DNA of 21,977 nucleotides from the NCBI GenBank assembly GCA_947591115.1, contig CANQCX010000006.1:1-21977 (forward strand), in the 5' to 3' direction. Below the pieces are notes generated by a model. The model saw only the letters and a list, made by a program, of their open reading frames with translations. It was not told the origin of the DNA and did no database searches. Shown in pieces: positions 7,052 through 14,162 of the stretch. Position 1 is the first letter of the stretch; every line of letters starts with the position of its first letter. This DNA comes from an uncultured Lachnospiraceae bacterium. GTDB lineage: Bacteria; Bacillota; Clostridia; Lachnospirales; Lachnospiraceae. The translations under genes were made by a program, and so were the position numbers.

Positions 7052-7636
7052 ATGTTATTTGAATATGAAACCAAACGGCTTGTCCTGAAAATTTTAAGGC
7101 CGGATGCCGCAAACAGCCAGCAGGTGCTGGATTTTTACATGCGTGACCGCGAGCTTTTTGAACGCTTTGAACCCGACCGCGTTCCGCAGTTCTATACGGC
7201 CGCCTACCAGAAAAACGTACTGCGCTGCGAATACAACCTTGCGGTCAAGACCTCCAACGTCCGGTTTTACGTGTACCTGAAGGGTTACCCAAACGCGATC
7301 ATCGGAACGGTCTGTTTTCATAATATCAATCCGCATCTGTATTCCTGCTGCGAGGTCGGTTACAAATTTTCTACGCTGTTCCAGCATCAGGGATATGCTG
7401 CAGAAGCGGTGGCGAAGGGCATCGATATTATGTTTTCCGAGGTCGGACTGCACCGCATCATGGCATGGGTGCTTCCGGACAACGAACCTTCTATCCGTCT
7501 TTTAAAGCAGTTAAATTTCCAATTAGAGGGAATCTGCCGCGAATTTTTATATATGCATGGCCAGTGGACTGACCATGCACAATACAGTCTGCTTTCGCCG
7601 ATTCCGGATTACATGTCAAGCAAACAGAGCCAGTAA
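7052..7636 (+). CDS. GNAT N-acetyltransferase, RimJ/RimL-like
   Basis: 194 residues. Acetyltransf_3-type GNAT fold that uses acetyl-CoA. The opening YETKRLVLKILRP is the usual first strand, IIGTVCFH (83-90) and EVGYKF (101-106) form the central strands, and the acetyl-CoA loop is QHQGYAAEAV (111-120). LPDNEPSIRLLKQLNF (141-156) is the conserved C-terminal segment with Asn and Ser. Ribosomal-protein alanine acetylation or small-molecule acetylation are both possible; the substrate cannot be read from sequence. AAGGG lies about 11 nt upstream of ATG 7052. Its 3' end overlaps the next, convergent gene by 28 nt. Confidence 0.85.
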   Translation: MLFEYETKRLVLKILRPDAANSQQVLDFYMRDRELFERFEPDRVPQFYTAAYQKNVLRCEYNLAVKTSNVRFYVYLKGYPNAIIGTVCFHNINPHLYSCCEVGYKFSTLFQHQGYAAEAVAKGIDIMFSEVGLHRIMAWVLPDNEPSIRLLKQLNFQLEGICREFLYMHGQWTDHAQYSLLSPIPDYMSSKQSQ

Positions 7637-8532
7637 CCGAAACCCGGAGCGTTTTTGTCTTCGGGTGCGGCTTCAAATTCCGGAAATCCAAATAAAAACG
7701 CCATCACGCGCTCCGGCTGTTCGTAGATGCCCGGAACGCCCAGATAATACTTCTTTTTTCCTTGTTCTTCGGTTTGTTTCACGATCAGATAGTGATAATT
7801 CAAAAAGCCATGCAGCAGAAAGCTGTTGTTGCATAAGTACCAGTTCCGTTTCGGCAGTGATTTTATGTCGCTGAGCAGGATCCGCCGGATTTTCCCTTTG
7901 GAACCCGCAACGGATCTTGTGTTTTCCTGCGCCTGTACCGAAGGCTGCGGCTTTGGTTCCGGCGCCGCTGCCTGTTTTAAGTCGGTTTCCGGTTTTGCTT
8001 CCGGCGCTTCCGCCTGTTTTAAGCTGGCGTCCGATTTCGCTTTCAGTTCTGCTTTCGGCGGCGCAGCCTGTTTTAAGTCGGCTTCCGGTTCCATTTCCGG
8101 TTTTGCTTCCGGTTTTGCTTCCGGCGCTGCTTCCGGTTTTTCCCTGCTCCAGATCCGAAATTGTCCTTTCTGCATATTTTCATCAGACAGATCTTTCCAG
8201 AAGCTTGCCGCATAATCCTGATTTTTACAGCGGATCCCGACTCCCGCTATCTGCGAAAAATCATACTCCGTATCCGCAGCGGGATGAACCCGAAACATCC
8301 GGCGGCAGTCGCCGCGGCCCTGCGTTAATACCATTTCTCCGATTGGAATTCCTACCGCTTCCGGCGTTTTTGCCAAAAGAAAGATCGTTCCTTTTCCCTG
8401 ACAGCGGTTCCAGTTATTCAGGTGTATTTCCATACAACAGTCGTTGCCGCGGATATCCGTTTTGATAAACCCGACATTTTTTCCTTTTGCCCCATTGTCA
8501 TATTCAAACACATAGGTAATAAAGCGTTTCAC
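7609..8532 (-). CDS. Uncharacterised two-domain protein with repeat linker
   Basis: 307 residues, function not recognised; it resembles lachnospiral proteins carrying DUF6128, which I state from memory and with low certainty. Residues 1-125 form a beta-rich domain (EIHLNNWNRCQGKGTIFLLA). Residues about 131-205 are a low-complexity linker rich in Pro, Glu, Ala and Lys, with repeats of PEAKPE and three copies of [D/S]LKQA at 152, 170 and 184. Residues 213-307 form a C-terminal domain rich in aromatics (RNWYLCNNSFLLHGF, GFGYWLCLL). There is no signal peptide or membrane helix. The start is GTG at 8532, supported by AGGAG 4 nt upstream. Convergent with the GNAT gene; their coding ends overlap by 28 nt and no terminator lies between them. 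Confidence 0.7.
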   Translation of the reverse strand: MKRFITYVFEYDNGAKGKNVGFIKTDIRGNDCCMEIHLNNWNRCQGKGTIFLLAKTPEAVGIPIGEMVLTQGRGDCRRMFRVHPAADTEYDFSQIAGVGIRCKNQDYAASFWKDLSDENMQKGQFRIWSREKPEAAPEAKPEAKPEMEPEADLKQAAPPKAELKAKSDASLKQAEAPEAKPETDLKQAAAPEPKPQPSVQAQENTRSVAGSKGKIRRILLSDIKSLPKRNWYLCNNSFLLHGFLNYHYLIVKQTEEQGKKKYYLGVPGIYEQPERVMAFLFGFPEFEAAPEDKNAPGFGYWLCLLDM

Positions 8533-8578
8533 GTTTCTCCTATACTTTCATGATATTGCTATTATTTTATGCGCCGTA

Positions 8579-8596
8579 TCTGAATAATATTTCAGA
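8579..8596. repeat. Inverted repeat TCTGAA-N6-TTCAGA
   Basis: Perfect 6-bp arms with a 6-nt AT spacer, in the 193-nt region between the divergent DUF-type gene and perR. It sits upstream of both, so it could be an operator for either. It does not match the PerR box well. The rest of this region is AT-rich and contains two copies of ATTGCTATTA (8555 and 8613) and two of CGTCAAA. Confidence 0.35.
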
Positions 8597-8653
8597 AACC
8601 GTCAAATATATTATTGCTATTAAAAAATCTATCGGGAAATCGTCAAAGCAGAG

Positions 8654-8682
8654 TTGACAAAAAAAGGAAAACATATTATAGT
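8654..8682 (+). promoter_or_regulatory. Promoter of perR-rubrerythrin operon
   Basis: TTGACA (8654-8659), 17-nt spacer, TATAGT (8677-8682). The expected start is near 8689, giving a leader of about 37 nt before the GTG start of perR. An apparent upstream TTG start in the perR frame is part of this -35 box. Confidence 0.85.
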
Positions 8683-8699
8683 ATTTTCAGTAACAGTTC

Positions 8700-8714
8700 T
8701 TATTATTGTTTTAG
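8700..8714 (+). promoter_or_regulatory. Possible PerR box in the perR leader
   Basis: TTATTATTGTTTTAG agrees with 11 of 15 positions of the Bacillus PerR consensus (TTATAAT-N-ATTATAA) and lies just after the predicted transcription start, where binding would block transcription. The match is modest in AT-rich DNA. Confidence 0.3.
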
Positions 8715-8725
8715 AAAGGAGTATT

Positions 8726-9109
8726 GTGATAAAGTATAGTCGTCAGAGAGAATCCATACGGAACTGTTTGGCGAACCGGTGTGATCATCCAACAGCGGAA
8801 TCCGTATACTTGAGCATGAAAGACGAATTTCCAAATATCAGTTTAGGAACCGTTTACCGCAATCTTTCCCTTCTATCCGATATGGGAGAGATTCGTAAGA
8901 TTTCTACCGGCGTTGGCCCAGACCGATTCGATGGCAATTTAACTCCGCATTACCATTTTATATGTAAAAAATGCGGCTGTGTCATGGATATCCAGCTTGG
9001 TTCGCAGGAGAATCTTCTTGCACTGGCCTCCGAGAATTTTTCCGGCATCATTGAGGAGCATTTAATCCAATTCTACGGAGTCTGCCCTGTTTGCATGAAA
9101 AAACTTTAA
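8726..9109 (+). CDS. perR: Fur-family peroxide regulator PerR
   Basis: 127 residues from GTG 8726, which has AAAGGAG 4 nt upstream. An in-frame extension to 8654 runs through the promoter and is rejected. Helix-turn-helix segment HPTAESVYLSMKDEFPNISLGTVYRNL (21-47). The regulatory metal ligands of Bacillus PerR all have counterparts: H21, D69, H75, H77 and D88 (for H37, D85, H91, H93, D104). The structural zinc site is C80, C83, C120 and C123. The retained Asp88 favours PerR over Fur or Zur. In PerR, H2O2 with iron oxidises a His ligand and releases DNA. The next gene, rubrerythrin, is a classic PerR target. Confidence 0.88.
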   Translation: MIKYSRQRESIRNCLANRCDHPTAESVYLSMKDEFPNISLGTVYRNLSLLSDMGEIRKISTGVGPDRFDGNLTPHYHFICKKCGCVMDIQLGSQENLLALASENFSGIIEEHLIQFYGVCPVCMKKL

Positions 9110-9137
9110 TTTTATTATTTTTAAGGAGGATATTGAA

Positions 9138-9680
9138 ATGGCAAAATTTGTATGTACTGTCTGTGGTTATGTGTATGAAGGAGATCAGGCTCCGGAAGCA
9201 TGTCCGGTATGCAAGGCTCCGGCAGAAAAGTTTAAAGAGCAGACAGGCGAAAAAGTCTGGGCTTCCGAGCATGTAGTCGGCGTTGCTCAGGGCGTAAGCG
9301 AAGATATCATAGCGGATCTTCGTGCAAACTTTCAGGGCGAATGCTCAGAAGTTGGTATGTATCTTGCAATGGCACGCGTTGCGCATCGCGAGGGATATCC
9401 GGAAATCGGAATGTACTATGAGAAAGCTGCTTATGAAGAGGCAGAGCACGCTGCAAAATTTGCAGAACTGCTGGGAGAGGTTGTAACGGATTCCACCAAA
9501 AAGAATCTGGAAATGAGAGTTGACGCAGAGCATGGCGCTACCGCCGGAAAGACCGATCTTGCCAAAAGAGCAAAAGCCGCTAATCTGGATGCAATCCATG
9601 ACACCGTTCATGAGATGGCACGCGACGAGGCAAGACATGGCAAGGCATTTGAGGGCCTGTTAAAGAGATATTTCGGCTAA
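9138..9680 (+). CDS. rbr: Reverse rubrerythrin (peroxide reductase)
   Basis: 180 residues. The rubredoxin-like Fe(Cys)4 domain comes first (C6, C9, C22, C25) and the di-iron four-helix domain second, the opposite order to classical rubrerythrin, hence the 'reverse' type known from Clostridium. Di-iron ligands are expected in GECSEVGMY (E68, E71), EEAEH (E100 to H104) and RDEARHGKAF near the C-terminus. It reduces H2O2 to water using electrons from NADH via partner reductases, giving oxygen and peroxide tolerance to anaerobes. RBS AAGGAGGA; 28 nt after perR with no promoter between, so cotranscribed. A strong terminator follows. Confidence 0.93.
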   Translation: MAKFVCTVCGYVYEGDQAPEACPVCKAPAEKFKEQTGEKVWASEHVVGVAQGVSEDIIADLRANFQGECSEVGMYLAMARVAHREGYPEIGMYYEKAAYEEAEHAAKFAELLGEVVTDSTKKNLEMRVDAEHGATAGKTDLAKRAKAANLDAIHDTVHEMARDEARHGKAFEGLLKRYFG

Positions 9681-9713
9681 TCCAAACGCCTGATTAAAAG
9701 GATTTTTTAAATG

Positions 9714-9748
9714 AAGGGAGCGGACCAGAAATGGTTTGCTCCCTTTTT
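9714..9748 (+). terminator. Rho-independent terminator after rubrerythrin
   Basis: GGGAGCGGACC pairs with GGTTTGCTCCC (11 bp including two G-U pairs), with the loop AGAAAT, followed by TTTTT. A weaker reverse version could also stop transcription arriving from the kinase gene on the other strand. Confidence 0.9.
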
Positions 9749-9819
9749 GAATGTCCTTTTTATGAGAATCATCAGCTCCAAAAACGTCATACGGCAGTTT
9801 ACCCATGAAATATATTGAT

Positions 9820-11307
9820 TTATAGCGTTCCTGATTCTTTTTTATAGATCAATTCCCGAATCAGCAGCAAAAGCTCCGAAATATCAATCGGTTTTCCGAT
9901 GTGCGCATTCATCCCGCTTTCCATCGACAGCTTCTTATCCTCGTCAAACGTGTTGGCGGAAACCGCTACGATCGGGATTCCGGCGCGCTTCGGATCCTCC
10001 ATCCCGCGAATGAGACGCGCCGCCTGATAACCGTCCATTACCGGCATCTGGATATCCATCAGAATCAGATCGTATTCCTCCGGCTTTTCTTTTGCGACCT
10101 TCTCTACCGCGATTTTTCCGTTTAAAGCGGTGTCTACGCGAAAACCGACATTTTTCAGCAGCTCGGTTGCAATTTCTACATTGATCTCGTTATCTTCTAC
10201 CAGAAGGATTTTTTTATTGCCGACCGGTCCGTAGAACACATCCTCTTTTTCCCCACGCTTCTCCGTTTCATTGTGCAGGCGGAACGCAAGGGTTACGGTA
10301 AATTTGCTGCCTTTTCCGGGAACGCTTTGTACCTCGATGTCCCCTTCCATCAAATTGATCATATTCCGGATAATGGTAAGACCGAGTCCCGTTCCCTGCA
10401 CGCCGCTTAACGTGGTGTTCTGCTCCCGCTCAAACGGTTCAAAAATATGCTTCTGGAATTCCTCGCTGATCCCGATTCCATTATCTTCTACAATAAACTG
10501 ATAAGTCGCATAACTCTGCAGCTGCTCATATAATTCTACGATCGCAACGGTAATCTTTCCTCCCGCCGCCGTATATTTGATTGCGTTCTTGGTCAAGCGG
10601 AGCAGGATCTGCTCGAGCTTTTGACCGTCTCCGTAAATTTCATAGTGATGCACCTGAGAAACATCCAACGAAAAGTCGATCTTTTTTTCCGTTGCCCATG
10701 GATGCACTGCCATCTGCACATTTTTGAGAATATCCAGCAGATCGCATGGTTTTTCTTCAATCTGTATCTTTCCGGCTTCCAGTCTGGAGATTTCCAATAC
10801 ATCGTTTAACAGCTTCAAAAGCTGGCTGCTTGCCGTTTCGATCCGATCCAGATAATTCAGCACCGTCTCGTTGCTTGCCGCATTTTTCGCCAATGCCGTA
10901 AATCCTACGATCGCGTTCATCGGCGTACGGATGTCATGCGACATATTCGCCAGAAACGTATTCTTAGCAATAATCGCGGATCTTGCCTGTGCCAGCGCAT
11001 TTTGGAAAACACGCGTCTGCTCGATCTCCTGACGGATTTCCTCATCTACGCTGCGGTACCCGACAACGATCTGGGAAATATGCGACCAGCTTCCGATATT
11101 TACAATCCGAAGCTGCCGATATTCGGTATGTCCCTCCCGACGGATCCGGTAATTGACATGATACGACTTTTCACTGGAAAGCCGTCTTCGGATATATTCC
11201 AAAGAAGTGGCCTGCTCCAGCATCCCGCGGTCTTCCTCCAAAACCCATTTTTGGATATAAGCCTTATCATATCCGGCAAACGGGTACGGCGTCCCGACTT
11301 TTTCCAT
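9820..11307 (-). CDS. Hybrid sensor histidine kinase, C-terminal part of frameshifted gene
   Basis: 495 residues from the first in-frame ATG, but coding similarity continues upstream in this frame to about 11325 (SDCGGY before the Met), where it meets the other half in a different frame. It holds a PAS-like remnant, a HisKA helix with phospho-acceptor H124 (ANMSHDIRTPMNAIV), an ATPase with N241 (LRLTKNAIKYT), EDNGIGI and GTGLGL, and a receiver domain with acidic residues E371-D372, phospho-acceptor D418 (LILMDIQMP) and K472 (IGKP). All catalytic residues are intact. There is no ribosome binding site before ATG 11307, so this half is unlikely to be made on its own. Confidence 0.85.
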   Translation of the reverse strand: MEKVGTPYPFAGYDKAYIQKWVLEEDRGMLEQATSLEYIRRRLSSEKSYHVNYRIRREGHTEYRQLRIVNIGSWSHISQIVVGYRSVDEEIRQEIEQTRVFQNALAQARSAIIAKNTFLANMSHDIRTPMNAIVGFTALAKNAASNETVLNYLDRIETASSQLLKLLNDVLEISRLEAGKIQIEEKPCDLLDILKNVQMAVHPWATEKKIDFSLDVSQVHHYEIYGDGQKLEQILLRLTKNAIKYTAAGGKITVAIVELYEQLQSYATYQFIVEDNGIGISEEFQKHIFEPFEREQNTTLSGVQGTGLGLTIIRNMINLMEGDIEVQSVPGKGSKFTVTLAFRLHNETEKRGEKEDVFYGPVGNKKILLVEDNEINVEIATELLKNVGFRVDTALNGKIAVEKVAKEKPEEYDLILMDIQMPVMDGYQAARLIRGMEDPKRAGIPIVAVSANTFDEDKKLSMESGMNAHIGKPIDISELLLLIRELIYKKESGTL

Positions 11308-11957
11308 ATAGCCGCCGCAATCGCTCCTACGCGGTACGGGATGAGGCGGTCTGCATCCAGATCCGCGTAAAAGATCGTCTCATAGTCGTTGCTGAGTCCC
11401 TCGCTGATAATTACCGCCATCTGCTCCATCTGCCGCTGACGCTTCTCGGTCGCGTCGCCGATAAACACATAAAAGATGTCGCCGGCATATCTGCTGTGGA
11501 CAAAATGTCCGTAATCCTCTACCCAGCGTATTTTCCCGCTCTTTTGAATAATGCGGTACTCCACATAATCCAGATCGTACTGGCTGCTGTCGATCTGTTC
11601 TTGGATGCTTTTTTCCACATGCTCCAGATCATCCGGATGCACGATCCCCCGAAAAGAGTTTCCGGTCAGCTCCCGAAACTCTTCTTCCGTATCACAGCCG
11701 AAAATGCGGAGCATTCCTTCATTGACATAGATCAGCGCCTCGTCTCCGTCCGCGTGATAGAGAAAAAATCCACCCGGCATGTGATTGATGATCTCCAGCA
11801 TCTGCTCCGCGATCCGGCGTTTTTCCATGCCGCTTTCATCCGCCGAAGAACCGTTTTCCAGAGGAGGGCTGCCGGCCGCATTCTCATCTGCAGAGGTTTC
11901 CGTAAGCGATAAAATGTAATCTACTAAGTTATAATTGGTCTCGGCCTGTTTTCCCAA
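11100..11957 (-). CDS. Hybrid sensor histidine kinase, N-terminal PAS part of frameshifted gene
   Basis: Start TTG 11957, with GGGAGG 8 nt upstream and a good promoter before it. A linker is followed by a PAS/PAC domain at about residues 48-175 (NHMPGGFFLYHADGDEAL, GIVHPDDLEHVE, EYRIIQKSGKIRWVEDYG). A further segment, ISEGLSNDYETIFYADLDADRLIPYRV (183-209), normally leads into a second PAS-like region. After residue 209 the frame reads nonsense-like, Arg/Ser-rich sequence to a stop at 11100, because real coding continues in the neighbouring frame. Joined, the two halves give one protein of about 712 residues: PAS, PAS-like, kinase core, receiver. It is either a recent pseudogene or an assembly error; no membrane segment is seen, so the sensor would be cytoplasmic. 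Confidence 0.8.
   Translation of the reverse strand: MGKQAETNYNLVDYILSLTETSADENAAGSPPLENGSSADESGMEKRRIAEQMLEIINHMPGGFFLYHADGDEALIYVNEGMLRIFGCDTEEEFRELTGNSFRGIVHPDDLEHVEKSIQEQIDSSQYDLDYVEYRIIQKSGKIRWVEDYGHFVHSRYAGDIFYVFIGDATEKRQRQMEQMAVIISEGLSNDYETIFYADLDADRLIPYRVGAIAAAIWKKSGRRTRLPDMIRLISKNGFWRKTAGCWSRPLLWNISEDGFPVKSRIMSITGSVGRDIPNIGSFGL
11323..11330 (-). other. Frameshift junction in the hybrid kinase
   Basis: On the minus strand the codons for Tyr-Arg-Val are followed by GG and then AGC GAT TGC (Ser-Asp-Cys-Gly-Gly-Tyr-Met-Glu-Lys) in the other frame. One inserted base, or removal of the two G, restores a continuous protein. There is no slippery heptamer here, so programmed shifting is unlikely. 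Confidence 0.75.
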
Positions 11958-11989
11958 AAATCCATCCTCCCAAAGCCTGATTTCTTTTT

Positions 11990-12018
11990 ATTATAGCATG
12001 TTTTGGAGAACCTGTCAT
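11990..12018 (-). promoter_or_regulatory. Promoter of the hybrid kinase gene
   Basis: Minus-strand ATGACA (12013-12018), 17-nt spacer, TATAAT (11990-11995). The predicted start near 11983 gives a 26-nt leader up to TTG 11957. The promoter lies only about 18 nt after the chemoreceptor stop codon. Confidence 0.75.
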
Positions 12019-12035
12019 TAAAAAGCCTGTCCCAT

Positions 12036-14036
12036 TTATACTTTAAAGGAAGAAACCGTCTGGTTCAAAAGCTCGCTCAACCGGAACAATTCCTCCATCT
12101 GCGAAAGTACGGATTGGGAATTCTCGTTGGAATTCTCTGCGGAGCCTCCCATTCCTTCCATCTGCCCCGTTATTTCTGCAATCAGGTCGGAAACCTCCTC
12201 GATCGACTGATTGATGCCGGCCATGCTTGCGCTCATCTCTTCCGACGCCGCGCCAAGATCACAGGAAATATTGCTGTAAAATACCGCATCCTGTTCATAC
12301 ATTTTGGCAAGCTGCGTCATCCCCTGATAATCTTCCATAACCTTTCCATTCATAAACTGCAGCAGCTTTTCCGAGCTTTCCGACAAACTGGACACATCTC
12401 GGATAACCGCCTCGGTAACTTTTCGTATCTTATCCACCGCCTGTCTGGAATTGTCTGCAAGCAGCCGGATCTCATCCGCCACTACGGCAAAGCCTTTTCC
12501 GACTTCTCCGGCTCTCGCCGCTTCAATCGAAGCATTCAGCGCCAGCAGGTTCGTCTGCGAGCTGATCGCAAGGATCTCCTCTGTCAGAGTATCGATCTCC
12601 CGTACTCGCTGGCTGTTTTCAATTGCAGTTTCCAGTTCTTCTTTTGTTTCCTGATACAGCGCAACCGCTTCGCCTGCGGCATGTTCCGACTCCTCGTATT
12701 GTTTTCCCGCCCTGCTCATAATGTCGCTGGACTGGGACGCCGCTTCCTCCGCTTTCTTTGCCACACTGTCAATGACATTGCCCAGCTCCTGTCCGGTACT
12801 CCGGATGCTCTCCGCCAGCTCCTTCGCTTCCGAGGTCTGATCTATGACCGCCCCGATCGTGCCTGTCATACTTGAGATATCCGAATTCAGCACCGTCATT
12901 TTTTCGGAGGTGCCCTCCGCGATCTGCTCAATGCTTTCCGCTTCCTGTTTGGTATTTAAAATGATTCCCCGAATCTGCTGTTTGACCTCCACCGTTGCAG
13001 TTTTGATCTGCTCCGTCTCATTCTTGTATTCCTTCGGAATGGTCTTTTCATTGACGGAATTCTCCGAAAAATCTCCGGAGGCAAATTGCTTGAGCATCTG
13101 AACCGGAGCCAGCATCCTTCCGATCAATCCCGTCATAAAACCGGTTACCAGCGCAATAATTACCAGTGCGATTACGGCGGCTACCAGAATCATGGTAATC
13201 AAAGAACCCCTTACATTTGCGGTCGGAACGGCAACGCCCAATGTCCAGCCGCTCCCCTCGACTTGAGACAGTGCAAAGCAGCATTTGCTTCCGTCGTAAT
13301 CTTTCAGCTCTTTGACCTTCTGACCATCGTCTGCAAGCATTTTCGCCAGCTCCGGCAGCGTATCTTCTACCGCCGCCGCCGAATCCGCCGTAGGCAGAAA
13401 CTGCTCGTTTTTATGCGTAACATAATGTCCGGTGCTGTCGATCAGAAAACCGTATGCGCCGTCTTCGTAGCTGATGCTGTCCGTCAGATTCTCGACCGTC
13501 TCCATCGTTACATCCAGACCGATTACTCCGATTAATTTTTCTTTTACATAAACAGGCGTTGCGATCGTCGCGCACATCTGACCGGTAATGCTGTCCAGAT
13601 ACGGATCAGTCACGATCGTCTCTCCGGCTTCCGCCGCCTGCTGATACCAGCCCCGCTCAACCGGATCGTAGCCTTCCGGAATTCCGGCTGCGATATTCGA
13701 CTGGATAAACTTGCTGTCCGCCGTTCCGCAGTACAGATTCAAAAGCTCATCCCGTCCTTTCGCATGCGTACTTACCACAGACTGGATAAATTCATCCTCC
13801 GTATCTGCAGAAGCCGCTATGCTGGCCGCCGTACCCTCCGCAAGCATTTTCTCGCTTTCAATCCATGTGTTGACTTCCTCCGCGTACTTGTCCGAGCTTA
13901 ATGTCAGCGACTCCATTTCGTTTTGAATCATGCGGTTTCCCGCTACAAACACAATGCCCAACGTGGTCAGCAGAATACTTGCTGCAACAATGCAAATTAT
14001 GCTGATCGTCAGCTTCCCTTTAATCGTTCTGCCCAT
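12036..14036 (-). CDS. Methyl-accepting chemotaxis protein with dCache_1 sensor
   Basis: About 666 residues. First membrane helix near 13-35, a periplasmic-type double Cache domain near 40-280, second membrane helix near 282-305, a short HAMP-like segment, then a long coiled coil with the signalling tip AISSQTNLLALNASIEAARA and GKGFAVVADEIRLLA. Numbering from GTG 14045, the ligand residues R131, W133, Y149, D151 and D178 reproduce the spacing of PctA (R126, W128, Y144, D146, D173), the known amino-acid-binding motif of dCache_1 sensors. Amino-acid sensing is therefore likely. ATG 14036 is preferred because GGAG lies 10 nt upstream; GTG 14045 would leave only 1 nt. It has its own promoter and no chemotaxis genes beside it. 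Confidence 0.92.
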   Translation of the reverse strand: MGRTIKGKLTISIICIVAASILLTTLGIVFVAGNRMIQNEMESLTLSSDKYAEEVNTWIESEKMLAEGTAASIAASADTEDEFIQSVVSTHAKGRDELLNLYCGTADSKFIQSNIAAGIPEGYDPVERGWYQQAAEAGETIVTDPYLDSITGQMCATIATPVYVKEKLIGVIGLDVTMETVENLTDSISYEDGAYGFLIDSTGHYVTHKNEQFLPTADSAAAVEDTLPELAKMLADDGQKVKELKDYDGSKCCFALSQVEGSGWTLGVAVPTANVRGSLITMILVAAVIALVIIALVTGFMTGLIGRMLAPVQMLKQFASGDFSENSVNEKTIPKEYKNETEQIKTATVEVKQQIRGIILNTKQEAESIEQIAEGTSEKMTVLNSDISSMTGTIGAVIDQTSEAKELAESIRSTGQELGNVIDSVAKKAEEAASQSSDIMSRAGKQYEESEHAAGEAVALYQETKEELETAIENSQRVREIDTLTEEILAISSQTNLLALNASIEAARAGEVGKGFAVVADEIRLLADNSRQAVDKIRKVTEAVIRDVSSLSESSEKLLQFMNGKVMEDYQGMTQLAKMYEQDAVFYSNISCDLGAASEEMSASMAGINQSIEEVSDLIAEITGQMEGMGGSAENSNENSQSVLSQMEELFRLSELLNQTVSSFKV

Positions 14037-14088
14037 TTTACGCACTCTCCGTTTCTTCTACAACGTCGTCTTTTGTCACATCATCTTT

Positions 14089-14117
14089 ATTTTATAGAAG
14101 TAAGAAGCGTTTTACAA
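14089..14117 (-). promoter_or_regulatory. Promoter of the chemoreceptor gene
   Basis: Minus-strand TTGTAA (14112-14117), 17-nt spacer, TAAAAT (14089-14094). The expected start near 14082 gives a leader of about 45 nt. It looks like a vegetative promoter, not the TAAA-N15-GCCGATAA form used by the motility sigma factor. Confidence 0.65.
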
Positions 14118-14162
14118 ATAAAAAAGTAAAAAATGCGTTTTTTTCGGACATTATGCGCCAAT

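Noticed and set aside
8654..8725. Upstream extension of perR beginning at a TTG
   Set aside because: This stretch is the perR promoter; the PerR family N-terminus fits GTG 8726 with its AAAGGAG.
11307..11325. Independent start of the kinase half at ATG 11307
   Set aside because: There is no ribosome binding site, and coding similarity continues upstream of the ATG, so a frameshift is the better explanation.
12011..12032. Direct repeat of CCTGTC after the chemoreceptor gene
   Set aside because: Two short copies overlapping the kinase promoter region; this can easily be chance.
12003..12875. Plus-strand open frame of 290 codons
   Set aside because: It lies opposite the chemoreceptor signalling domain; its Arg/Leu/Phe-rich product is typical of shadow reading.
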